From assembly GCF_963678635.1 (NCBI RefSeq), contig NC_087069.1:13235460-13299459 (forward strand): a DNA stretch of 64,000 nucleotides, in the 5' to 3' direction. Positions within the stretch are counted from its first letter, which is position 1; every line of letters begins with the position of its first letter. The stretch is from Symsagittifera roscoffensis. Lineage: Eukaryota > Xenacoelomorpha > Acoela > Convolutidae. Under the pieces are notes generated by a model. It did not search any database, was not told the DNA's origin, and saw nothing but the letters and a program-made list of their open reading frames with translations. The translations under genes and the position numbers were made by a program. Positions 23,971 to 34,299 of this stretch are shown in pieces.

Positions 23971-24184
23971 AAACACACATTTTGAACAACGAAAACCCAA
24001 TTTTTTCATTTAATTCTAGAATAATCAAAGTATTTTGTTTGACGTCTATTAAAAACCGAAAATGAGTTCATATTGGTTTTTAGTTTTTCATTTGGTTCAG
24101 ATTAGATTCATGATGAGGTTTATTTGTAATCATTTCGCTTGCATCACGTCCTCTTTTATAATGAACACTCAGTTTTCATTTAAT

Positions 24185-24714
24185 TGTTCCGACATTCGAT
24201 ACGAAAGTAACGGAATATTTGTGCTCGGGGTGGGTTTTTTTTTCTTCAGACAAATTTCGACTTTTTAACTAGCCATTTTTGACGGAATTTTTTAAAATCA
24301 TTCGAAAGGTATTGTTGTCCTGAGCTCAAATTTGAAAAGATATTTCACCTGTGATCATTTTTTGTAAAGCTACGGAGGTTTAATGATTGTCATTTTGGCC
24401 AATTTGGTACAATTAACGCGCGATATATTTCGCGCTATTAACGCGTAAGCGGAGAGTTAATCCGTCTTAGAAATCGTTCCAAATTGGTTAAAAGAAGCTG
24501 ATTTGTCATAATTGGTTTGTTACAAGGAGCGAAATTTATCCTTTTGTACTTTATATGGCGTGTGGGGGGATGATTTTCATAAAAAATTTCAAATTAAAAA
24601 TTTTTTTTTTTCATTTTGTTTTATTTCAGTAAATTTTTAAATGTTATTACTGCTCCATAAACCTTAAAAGGCAGTCGGAACATACAGGGCTTCGCCCTGA
24701 TACGAGCAGTCTTG
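24185..24714 (+). mobile_element. HINE-like element, full length
   Basis: 530 bp, from TTGTTCCGACATTCGATACG to CAGGGCTTCGCCCTG and GAGCAGTCTTG. One of the best preserved copies and a useful reference for the family. Confidence 0.88.
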
Positions 24715-25777
24715 TTAGAAAATCCCCTCGATAACATTCTGAAAAATCTTTCTCTCAATCATTTTTTTCAAGTAACCGGAAGCGTGAATAACCCCTTTCA
24801 ATGAAACAGTATGGTTTAATCCATTTCAAACCCTGATATCAAGTTTTCGTAAATATTTTTAATATGGACATCGCAATAAGTTTGTTAAACAAGACGGACT
24901 TGATGATTATTCAATTGTGAAGATAAAAAGCTATGATGCCGAACTGTTTTTCAGATTTCAAATTAGGATTCACATGCATGTTTTCATATAAAAGTTGGTC
25001 GGGAAGACTTCTCTTATATTAGGGTAGAACCCAGAACATTCCGAACATTCCGACTGCCCTTTAACTTGTCTCGAATTTTTTTGCTAACCAAAATATTCAA
25101 AAACTAAAAGTATTTGACAAATCAATCATGAAGAGTAGAAAACAGAATCGTAAAAAGATTAGACGAAAGATTATCTTGCCTCAATTACAGGGGTTGGAAA
25201 ATTTAATCAGGGGTGGGGTGAGGGTTTTTTAATCATGCAAATTGCTTTTATATTTTCTAAATTTATTTGAGCAAACATTAAAACAAACACAACACAAAAA
25301 AAAAGAATTTTTTTTTAGATATAAATAAATAATTTTGAGCAAAAGATTCAAATTTGAACTACTTTGTCAACATATTGGAGCCTAATTCAAAGCCTGTTAT
25401 GATCAATTTGGTCTTCTCTAAAAAAGGTTGCATGGTTGCATCGAGATGTAATTTTAGGGCAATTTGAATCCGAATGATGTTGCAACAGACCTGATGATCC
25501 GAATGATGTTTGATATTTACATCTGTTAGCGTAAAACTCGCTGAGAAGTATGTTGATTTGACACGTTTTGTTAGTTTTTTAAAAGTGTTCTTTTTATGAC
25601 CAATTATCTTAATCAACCAAAGTACTCCATCATCTTATTCACACACCGTACTAGGACAAAAAAATAGTTCGACAATATAATTTGAATGAGAAAAAAATAA
25701 ACCTGGTTAGAGTCTTTTGAGCCAAAACTACCAAGTTTCCTAGCAGCTTATATTTTCGTAAAATTACTAATTTCATC
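24715..25777. other. No gene recognised; HINE-like 3'-end scrap
   Basis: About 25009-25070 resembles a degenerate minus-strand 3' end (ATTAGGGTAGAACCCAGAAC, then ATTCCGACTGCCCTTTAAC). The rest is AT-rich and unassigned. Confidence 0.45.
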
Positions 25778-26025
25778 CAGGGGCGGATCTAGAAAATTTG
25801 GAACTTTTTTGGGTCGAACAAATTGATTTTCCGAGCTCACCAAAAGAACTAAAACGACGCTGTTTTTGCCAAACTTTCTTTTTTCTGCGCCGCAGGCAAT
25901 TTAAAAAAAAAACAGGTCGAAAAAGCCATTCTTGGGTACTTTTTTTTTGAAAATTTTGACAAAAAATCGCCCTCTTTTTTGGCGCGCGCTTCCCCTAAAA
26001 ATTAGTATATATTGGCGCCGAAGGT
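25778..26025 (-). mobile_element. hAT-like MITE, truncated
   Basis: Starts CAGGGGCGGATCTAG. It keeps the reverse-order landmarks (GGTCGAACAAATTGATTTT, GGCGCGCGCTTCCCC, TATATTGGCGCCGAAGG) and then stops abruptly, so the other end and TSD are lost. Confidence 0.8.
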
Positions 26026-26439
26026 TCTTTATTGCAAGTTATTTTTTTAAGATCACGCGATCACATATCCATGGCAGTTGAAGCTTGTGCAGAGAACTGC
26101 AAATGGTTTGTTTAAATTAAAAAAACGTTCGATGAACTGGCTGAAGTGTGACTTGAAGAGCTTGAATACCTGATTTAGATGTGATTTTAAAGGCTGTTGG
26201 AAAGTTTCGTGACATGATTTGCCAATAAAAAAAATCCGCTTCGATTTTTTGGAAACTAATTCATGAGAAAAATAATTACCAGTTGCGACTTTTCATCCCA
26301 GAACGTACTAATATACAAGCTGTTCAGCTTCTAACGGAGAACCGTTGTTACGCTCCTGCTTAAGAATTACATGCAATTGTTTTCGCTATTTTTCTGGGCT
26401 GGCTAAGGTGTCATACTTTCAACCAATGATCACGGTTTA

Positions 26440-26508
26440 TGGTGGACCTCGAGCAACCAACCTTTCGATTGAGAGGCGAACACGTAACTATCTCACGATT
26501 GCTAGCCT
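26440..26508 (-). ncRNA. tRNA-like sequence, possibly a SINE head
   Basis: On the minus strand the segment reads like a tRNA-derived promoter: GGCTAGCAATCGTGAGATAG where the A box and D arm would lie, CGCCTCTCAATCGAAAGG like an anticodon arm, and GGTTGCTCGAGGTCCACC like a B box and T arm. Spacing is close to a tRNA but pairing is imperfect. A decayed tRNA-derived SINE or tRNA pseudogene fits better than a working tRNA. It abuts the CCCGGGTTGAC motif at 26508. Confidence 0.35.
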
Positions 26509-26600
26509 CCCGGGTTGACCTCAATAGACCAAAAATGCTGCTCTTACAATTCCTTGAGCTTAGTATATGAAAAATTGCTAGACCTACAATTTTCATACTT
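26508..26600 (+). mobile_element. CCCGGGTTGAC-family element, left-end fragment
   Basis: CCCGGGTTGACCTCAATAGA, then AAAAATGCTGCTCTTACAAT, parallels the left end of the element at 45223. No matching right end follows within the next kilobase. Confidence 0.5.
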
Positions 26601-28040
26601 TTTCGCTAAAATGGTTCAAGAAAATTTTAAATATTTTCTTTTTTTTTTGGCAGAAATGTCGGTGTATTGTCATTACAAAAAAGAAAAAAAGTTGGCAACA
26701 AAATTTTCATAAATGGAAATTGTATGACTATTAATAATAGTTTCCAAATTGTCTTGAAACCAATTTTCATTTTCTTACAGGAGTAAGACTAATTTTTTCA
26801 TTCAAACAAACATCTCACAAAAGATTTTCTTTTGCATGAATTTTTCGTTTTTTTTGTACACAATGAAGTCCTGGATGCAAAAAGTTAAATTAGTTTTCTG
26901 TTTTTTGAGATTAGTTTTTTCAAAAACGCTAACAAAAACTTGGTTATTTTATATAGCATGTTTTTGTATGCCTTGGGTAATGCATGATCAATTAAAATTG
27001 TTGCCAAAATTTAGAATTTTATCATTCTCATTTATTGTTTGTAGGAGACATCAATATTCAGGTTGTTTCGAAAGCAGTGTTCTTTCAATACCAGTAAAAT
27101 TTGGGGCATAAGACTTTGAGTAACCACGTTTTTTTTCTTTTGTTTTCGGTTACAAACACAACTCAACAAATTTGAGAAAAATAAATCTTTTTTGGTTCAT
27201 GGGATAATTTTTGAATTTTTAAAAATATTTTGGTTCATGGGAAAAACTTAGCCACAGATTTTACATATGGAAAACCTACAATCTTAGACCGTTTTTGCAA
27301 TTTTCTGTATTGATAGAGTTGTGTATGGTTGAAAAATTTATGATTGACACTTTTCCATATATGAAAAATGGGTTTGTAGCAAATTTGGTCAAACTGGGCT
27401 AATGAGTAATAATAGCTTGCACAAAAAGTAATAGTAACTTGCTCAATTTTTGATTTGTCACACGAATCATTGTGTAGGGCCGAACCAAAGGAATTGATTT
27501 TTTGAAAAACCTATGTGACGTGAATGTCAACAAAATTCTAATACAAATTGGAAACCTATTTTTTAATAGTCAAAAGGGCCAACTTAAGCACGTTTAATTA
27601 ATGATAAAAGAGGCCACTTAACATGACAGCTCGTTCACCATGAAAAAACCTTGACAAATCTGTTTGCACATCTTTTGAATAAATTTTGGTAAGAAAAAAG
27701 GAAAAGCCAAAAATTTTGGAGAATATCAAACATCAAGTATTAAACTTAATACTTGAAATTAATAAGACAAAATTTTTGCCTCAATTCAATTTGAAACAAT
27801 TTCATAACTCTGGATAGTCCGCCACGCACAATTGTTTCACCGTGTTTTTTCAACATCATAGAAAAAAAATTCCTAGCTCTCGTAAATTGGCGAAATTATG
27901 AGGGATAATTTATTTTTCTCGTTTGCTTTGCTAGAGTTTGCTTTGCTTGATTTCCGTCAATTAGTTTGATTTTAGATCAGCATGCCTTCTGATACAATTT
28001 CAAGGGTGATTGTTTCAAAATCAGATCAAATTAAAAAAAA
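26601..28040. other. No gene recognised
   Basis: AT-rich. Scattered CATATATGAAAA/TTTTCATA-type motifs (about 26703 and 27349) recall the CCCGGGTTGAC family's interior. A 91-codon plus-strand frame at 26836-27111 is hydrophobic and Phe/Leu/Cys-rich but has no recognisable domain, so I do not call it a gene. Confidence 0.4.
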
Positions 28041-28554
28041 CAAGACTGCTTCTATATATCAGGGCTAAGCCCTGAATGTTCGGATTGTTCTTAAAATTGA
28101 TTTAAAAATTTTTTTTTTGGTTAAATTTTTGGCAAAACAATTGAGAAAAAAAGAACAATTGTTTTCATTTGTTTTTTAACCCCCCCCCCCCCCCACGCGC
28201 TAAGTAAAATTTTAAGGGTGTGTTTAGCGTCTCGTACTGCAATAATAGGATTAAATTGTTGGTCTCAATCAATTCAATTAGCAACTTAATAATTCGCCTC
28301 TTAGGCGTGTTTTAATTACGCAATAAATCGCACTTGGAGTATCCCCAATTGTCGAAATTAGCTACTTTCGAACGTCCGTAACTTTACAAAAAACAATCAT
28401 AAAAGAGTTTTTAAATTCGAGCTTAGATTAACAAGCGCTCTCAGATGGTATTAAGAATTCCATCAAAAATGCTTAGTTAACAATTCGAAAATTGACTGAA
28501 TAAAAAAACCACACCAAGCATAAATATTTCGCACTTTCTTCGAAAGTCGGAACA
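28041..28554 (-). mobile_element. HINE-like element, diverged
   Basis: 3' hairpin CAGGGCTAAGCCCTG (stem intact, loop TAA) at the left, 5' hairpin ACTTTCTTCGAAAGT at the right. It contains a long C run (about 28181-28194) where relatives have CCCCCC. Confidence 0.75.
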
Positions 28555-28712
28555 AAAATCAAATTGGGATTTTCTTTTGTTGTAGTAGTGTGTGAGTTGT
28601 GGTATTTGACTAATAAAGTCCCCTCAATCATTCTTGTTCAATATAGCTGATATATTTGTTTGCTATTTGAAATGCATAAAATCAAACTTTTTTAGGTGCG
28701 AAAACTTGTAAT

Positions 28713-29143
28713 CAGGCGCGGATCTAGGATTTTGTCGAGGGGGTGGGGCGGATTTTCAAAAAAAATTTGAAAACTTTGTCGACCTTTTTTTTAAGTCGAC
28801 CAAATTGATTTTCTGAGCTCTCTCAAATCACTATAAAGACCCCATTTCGACCAAATTTTCTGCGGGCAATTTTTTTCAAAAAACAGGCCAAGAAATGCGT
28901 TTTTAGGCACTTTTTGAAAAATATTGGCTAAATAATCGCGTTTTTTTGGCGCGCGCTCCTCCCTCAAAAGTAGTATATTTTAGCGCCGAAGGCGCCTTTA
29001 GAAAGTTATTGGGTCAGTCAGCCAAAAATGAATGTCTCAAAATAGTACAAGGGGGGACCCTTTGGGTCGGTGGGTCGGCAGGGGTTCGAATCTCTGAGGG
29101 AGAGAGGGCGTCCGTTCCCCGCCCCCTTCTAAATCCGCTACTT
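28713..29143 (-). mobile_element. hAT-like MITE with perfect 8-bp TSD
   Basis: Starts CAGGCGCGGATCTAGG, ends CTAAATCCGCTACTT. Flanked by perfect CTTGTAAT at 28705-28712 and 29144-29151. Family landmarks are in reverse order relative to 23318-23731. Confidence 0.88.
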
Positions 29144-29404
29144 CTTGTAATCATGTATAGTTTGTAGTATAGCTATGAATTGTAGTTGGGCACATTTATC
29201 TGTAGGAGAAGTAGCCCAGATCAAAATCAAGCATTTCGATATTGGTTTGCACTACCCTACTTCCAGATTTCAAAAATAATTGCTGACTCTTGAAATAGAT
29301 CAAATTTGTTCAGGGAGTTAAACTTTGATATCAATTACATTTGACATCTGTGTCGGACCAAAACAATTAATAATATTGCACTGGAAGGCAAATCAGTACT
29401 GAGG

Positions 29405-29672
29405 AAATCAGACGACCTTTACATCCGTACCCTCAGAAGTTCGACAAGCTCACCCCAAAAGGTCTCTTTTTGGAACTATATTTTCAACCATATTTTTACA
29501 GGAATAAACGACGCCTGTCGAAATCGATGGAGACCTCAAAAATCATTATAGTGTTATGGTACATCTGGGAAAATCGATTTGGTCGACCTAAAAATAGACA
29601 ATCGATAAATTTTTGGATGTTTTTTTTGAATCTCAGCTCCTCTCTCGATAAATCCTAGTTATACCCCCTCCA
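29405..29672 (+). mobile_element. hAT-like MITE, degenerate internal part
   Basis: Keeps CACCCCAAAAGGTCTC, TTTGGTCGACCTAAAAA and a decayed right end CTCTCGATAAATCCTAG. The left terminus is missing. Confidence 0.6.
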
Positions 29673-30184
29673 CCCTCTGATATACATCAACACAAAAATA
29701 AAATGGGTATAACTTTCTCGTCCAAACTTCTGGTGCTGGTTTTGCACAACGAGCCGAAGTATTTTCGAACTAAATGAAATACTTCATATGAAGGAGTATA
29801 AAAGCAGTATTACATTGGGGCAAAAAGGTCATCCACTATGAATATGGTGCAATCAGTCAATCAAATATTCCTGTTTTTGTGATCGACTTTTAATTCAGTC
29901 TTTTATTGTTCAAGTTTTTTGCTTCAAGATGTTTTCTTTTTTAATTTGTCAAGCCAATATCCATGACAATTGATGCTTGAGTAAGCGACCGTCAATAACC
30001 TATGTCAAATTATAACCTGGGGACAAATTGAAATGAATACGAAGTGAATCTCAAACAAAAAAATGAAGCAGATGAAGGCCATCTATTGATATGCGTTTAT
30101 ATATATTTACGACAAACGTATCAATCAAAAAATGCCATTTGAATATAATATTTGAACTAAATTACAAACGTTCTGCCAAAAACA
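29673..30184. other. No gene recognised
   Basis: AT-rich spacer, no supportable feature. Confidence 0.5.
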
Positions 30185-31206
30185 AAAAAAGACTAACCGT
30201 ATCAAAGTGAAACCCCGAACGTTCCGGCTGCCTTTTGAGATCTGCGGAAAAGTGTTCCTTTAAAAAAAGTTCATGGAGATTTTCTAAAAGATTTTTTTTG
30301 TAATAAAAAACATCCCCCTTCGCTTTTTTCAGTACAAAATGATGTAATTTGAATGAAGCAAAGTAATAAATAGATAAAACAGCTTGCCTCAAATTCCATT
30401 TGTAACGAATGCTTACTTGGATTACATAGCCGCTTATAAAATAATAGCGCGAAATTTATCGCGTGTTAGCTGTCCCAAATTGGTTATTTGTCAATACTTA
30501 AACCCTCATTAACTTAAAAAAAATAACAAGACTGCTCGTATCAGGGCGAAGCCCTGAATGTTCCGACTGCTTTTTCCTTTTAAGGTTTATGGAGCAGTAA
30601 TAACATTAAAAAATTCAATGAAATAAAACAAAGTGAAAAATTTTTTTAAAATAAAAATCATCCCCCCACACGCCAGATAAAGTACAAAAGGATAGATTTC
30701 GCTCCTTGTAACAATGCCATTATGGCAAACAGGTTTCTTTTAACCAATTTGGAACGATTTCTAGGATGGATTAACTCTCCGCTTACGCGTTAATAACGCG
30801 AAATATATCGCGCGTTAATTGTCAATTGGTCAAAATGGCCAAAATGGCAATTTTTAAACCCCCATAACTTTACGAAAAATGATCACAGGTGAAATATCTT
30901 TTCAAATTTGAGCTCAAGACAACAATAGCTTTCGAATGATAAAAAAACTTCCGTCAAAAATGGCTAGTTAAAAAGTCGAAATTTGTCTGAAGAAAAAAAA
31001 ACCCACACCGAGCACAAATATTCCGTTACTTTCGTATCGAAAGTCGGAACAATTACAAACGAAGAATTGTTTCACATTTCAGCTCAAGACAACTATGATT
31101 TTTGGGTGATATGTTAAAATTTTGTCATAAACTGCTAATTAAAAGTCAAAATTGGTCTGCAGAAAAAAAGAACCACTCCGACCACTTTCTCCAGAAAGCG
31201 GAACAG
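30185..31206 (-). mobile_element. Old HINE-like element containing a younger copy
   Basis: Outer parts 30185-30526 (decayed 3' hairpin, body to AACCCTCATTAACTTAAAA) and 31053-31206 (ATTGTTTCACATTTCAGCTC to CCAGAAAGCGGAACA) are continuous once 30527-31052 is removed. The arrangement mirrors 20645-21634. Confidence 0.75.
30527..31052 (-). mobile_element. Young HINE-like element nested in an older copy
   Basis: Complete copy: CAAGACTGCTCGTATCAGGG at the left, CTTTCGTATCGAAAGTCGGA at the right. Same orientation as its host copy, inserted just after the CCCTCATTAACTT segment. Confidence 0.85.
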
Positions 31207-31719
31207 TAAGTTCGGTTACAAGACTGAACAATCACATTTGTCACTGATTTCAGCAGAAACTGAAACAGTTTTTTTCTTTTGCACTTCGTATTGGTATTGT
31301 ATTGGAGACTTAACCATCAGAAAATCATTTAAATGGTAAACCCTAACGCAAAAAAAAGCCTAGTAAAAATAGAAAAAAGACAATTTAAAAATTATAAAAA
31401 TATGGTTTTGCTTTAGAAGTAACGAACAAAAGATGGATGGTAAAACAAAAAAAATAAAAGTTTTAAAAAATAAGTTTCACATGGTAATTAACTGAAGAGC
31501 AACGTAAATATTTTAAAATAAAACTTTGAAAAAAATGCACCACAAGATCAAATAAAAAGAACGTTGGAAAAGAGCAAAAAAATATTTTAGTTTTTGGAAA
31601 ATAAATTGACAGCTGATGAATTAAGAAAAAACTAATGAAATAAAAAAACCGCAAAAAAGCAATTAAAAACGAAATTAGGTCATATTAAAAACGAAATTGG
31701 AATACAAACTGGGTCAAAT
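31207..31719. other. A-rich stretch, no gene recognised
   Basis: Strongly A-rich plus strand with no long frame. It may include the badly decayed upstream part of the LINE that follows. Confidence 0.4.
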
Positions 31720-32800
31720 GGAGAAAATATTACACATTTTCAACAAGATTTCACAAAATACTTTCTGACAAATCAAACACATTTTTTCCGCTTTCATTAA
31801 AAATTGCATTAGTAATCTCATATATAGAGAAGAAAATGAACTCAGGCCTTTTAATTCTAGACCAATATCAATCTTACTCCTTCTTGGCAAGTCACCAGAA
31901 TTCTTGGCGATTATTTTACTACTGATTTGTAGGGTTTTTCATTCGACAACCTGTCAATCTCAATTTCGATTCGGGCCGAAACGGAGTACAGCTGATGCTA
32001 TTGCTTCTCTAGCAGAACAAATCAAATTTGATTGGGACAAGCAGGTCGAAATAAATCAGTATGGTTTTCTTGTTTTAAAAAAAAACATTCAATACTGGCA
32101 ATCACAAGCTCCTCTTGAACAGATGTTTTGATAATGATTAAAGAAGACCAGCATAGTACCAAACAGTATCAAAAAACTGTCGCACCGACTGAAATCTAAG
32201 ACCACTATTTTTCACTCTGTATAATAGTGATATACCAAAATTGAACAAAACTACAAACGCCCATCTCCATTCTGATCATGGCTAATGAAACGCAGTCCAG
32301 AAAATAACAATTTTATTCAAATACCACCATGGAAATACATTGATAAGCGGGAAAGAAGTAGTTGTACTCAGGCAAAATAGCGAAAAAAAAATTGAAGTCA
32401 AAAACAGTCAAAACAGATAGATTCACTGTATAGAATGAGAAGAATAACTAATTAACCAAAATGAAGAATAAAGATAATGGGCAAACGTCCGCTTTCAAAT
32501 ATCTGAAATTCTACCTCCATGAATTTCACGAAGTTAAATTAAATTTATGTAATCATCTGTCAAAATCGAAAGATTCAAATGAACAGCAAATGAGCCAGTT
32601 CTACCAAAGAAACGTTAAGCCGGTCAATCAATATGGCGTTTAAATATACGGATCCACTTTGAAATCCAATTTTAATAATGTTCTCTGAAAAAAAAATTGA
32701 ATCAGTTTGTTACTTATTGCCAGAAAAAGCTTCATTTATACGAACTCATTAAATTTCTTTGCAAAAAAGTTCGCTGTTAACTTGAAACTATGGCTCCGAA
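31720..32800 (+). pseudogene. Decayed LINE (non-LTR retrotransposon) reverse transcriptase, cut by the assembly gap
   Basis: Conserved LINE reverse-transcriptase blocks appear in order. An N-terminal block FFPLSLKIALVI lies near 31785, followed by RPISILLLLGKSPEF (31859), QFRFGPKRSTADAIASL (the QFGFR..RST block), and FLVLKKTFNTGNHKLLL (motif A region). Then come LRPLFFTLYNSDIPKLN (32195, the G-P-L-L-F block) and SDHG at the position of the FADD box. FKYLKFYLHE and VKPVNQYGV (32500-32640) are typical of the region after the catalytic core. The reading frame shifts near the A run at about 32080 and again later, and there are stops. Both catalytic positions are changed (FLDL to FLVL; FADD to HSDH), so it is inactive. 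The block pattern suggests the Jockey/CR1-like group, an inference. Confidence 0.78.
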
Positions 32801-33000
32801 NNNNNNNNNNNNNNNNNNNNNNNNNNNNNNNNNNNNNNNNNNNNNNNNNNNNNNNNNNNNNNNNNNNNNNNNNNNNNNNNNNNNNNNNNNNNNNNNNNNN
32901 NNNNNNNNNNNNNNNNNNNNNNNNNNNNNNNNNNNNNNNNNNNNNNNNNNNNNNNNNNNNNNNNNNNNNNNNNNNNNNNNNNNNNNNNNNNNNNNNNNNN
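32801..33000. other. Assembly gap (200 N)
   Basis: Exactly 200 unknown bases, probably a placeholder. It removes the LINE 3' end and the junction with the A/C-rich block. Confidence 0.99.
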
Positions 33001-34299
33001 ACAAAAGTCAAAAATATTGCCTCAGCTTATACCCCACTTTCACCCCAAGTAAAAATATTAAGTACGCCTAAAGACAAAATCCGACATGATCATTTAGCTT
33101 AGAAAAGATATAACTTTGCAAATCCCCTCACCATCCAATGAATTAAAAAATAAAATAGGAAACTTATTCCTAGATCTCCAGACTTCAATTCACCAAAAAT
33201 TGCCCATATCCAACCCATTTGTCAAAAATCAAAAAACAATCTGGCCACAGTCGATTTTCGAATCGAAAATCGATAAATAATTCGACTTAACAAATCGTTT
33301 CTTAAAGGTTTTCTCTCTCAAACAGTTCAATATCTATAAACAATAATTTCAAAATTTCTTTCAATTTTCACAATCTTTTTTCAAATCAGTTTTTTTTATT
33401 ATAGACACCCTTGAAACATTCCTCCATTCTTTCAGAATTGTTTTAAGTCTCTGTCACTTTTCACTCCCTCATAAAAGCCTACCTAAACTTCTCAAAAATA
33501 CTTGACCAACTCCTCAGGTACAATATTTCAACCATTATTTAAATGTTAAGACATTTATTCAATAGAAAAGACATCTTTCTTCTTTTGGTAAAATTTGTCA
33601 CCTTCCTGATTTCCCTAATTTAAGCAATATGTAATTTTATTAAAAATGCAATAATCATCTTCGCACAAGCGAACAATTCTCTTAATCATTTTTATAGAAG
33701 AATTTTGGAAGCAACATAGGAAAAAAGCTAGATTATTCCAAAATTGCTAGACAACAACCAACCCAACAACCCCCACCGACTACTACATGTCAAGAACTCC
33801 CAACAACAACAACCTCTAATAAAAAAACCAATCTAAATCATCAAAACGCATTTCGTTTCAAGAGAAACCCTATACAATCGAAGAAAGACATGGGCTATTA
33901 TCTGAACCGTTGATACCAGTAGTCCGCCACGCACCTCTAAGCGAACAACAATACGAACCAACGTATAACCTCTACCCTTCTCTCTAACACGACCTTAATA
34001 GAACAAGACATCCAAGTCAAAACCAGAACCAAACATCTACAACAGAAAGACAAACAAGCCATCCCCGAAGAAATTTTTTTTGCAATACCAAGATTTATTT
34101 TAAATATACCCCCATCACCATCTCAAAATCGGTTAGGTCTTTCTAGTAATACACATCAAAGTACCCCTATCATTACAAACAATTTCACAATAAAATACTC
34201 CAAATGTCCAATCGGATTATTTAGGATCAACCCCCAATTCTGATCAAATGCGGAAAAGTCCTTCCAACCCTCCTACTTCAACACCTACTTCCACATTGG
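33001..34299 (+). other. A/C-rich plus strand, no recognised product
   Basis: Composition changes after about 33,400: A and C dominate the plus strand and G is scarce, as in the coding remains downstream. Frames are short. It may be leader or upstream coding remains of the element at 34300-39190, but I see no motif. Confidence 0.4.

Noticed and set aside
26836-27111. 91-codon hydrophobic frame
   Set aside because: Phe/Leu-rich because of T-rich DNA, no signal or domain pattern, ends near transposon fragments.
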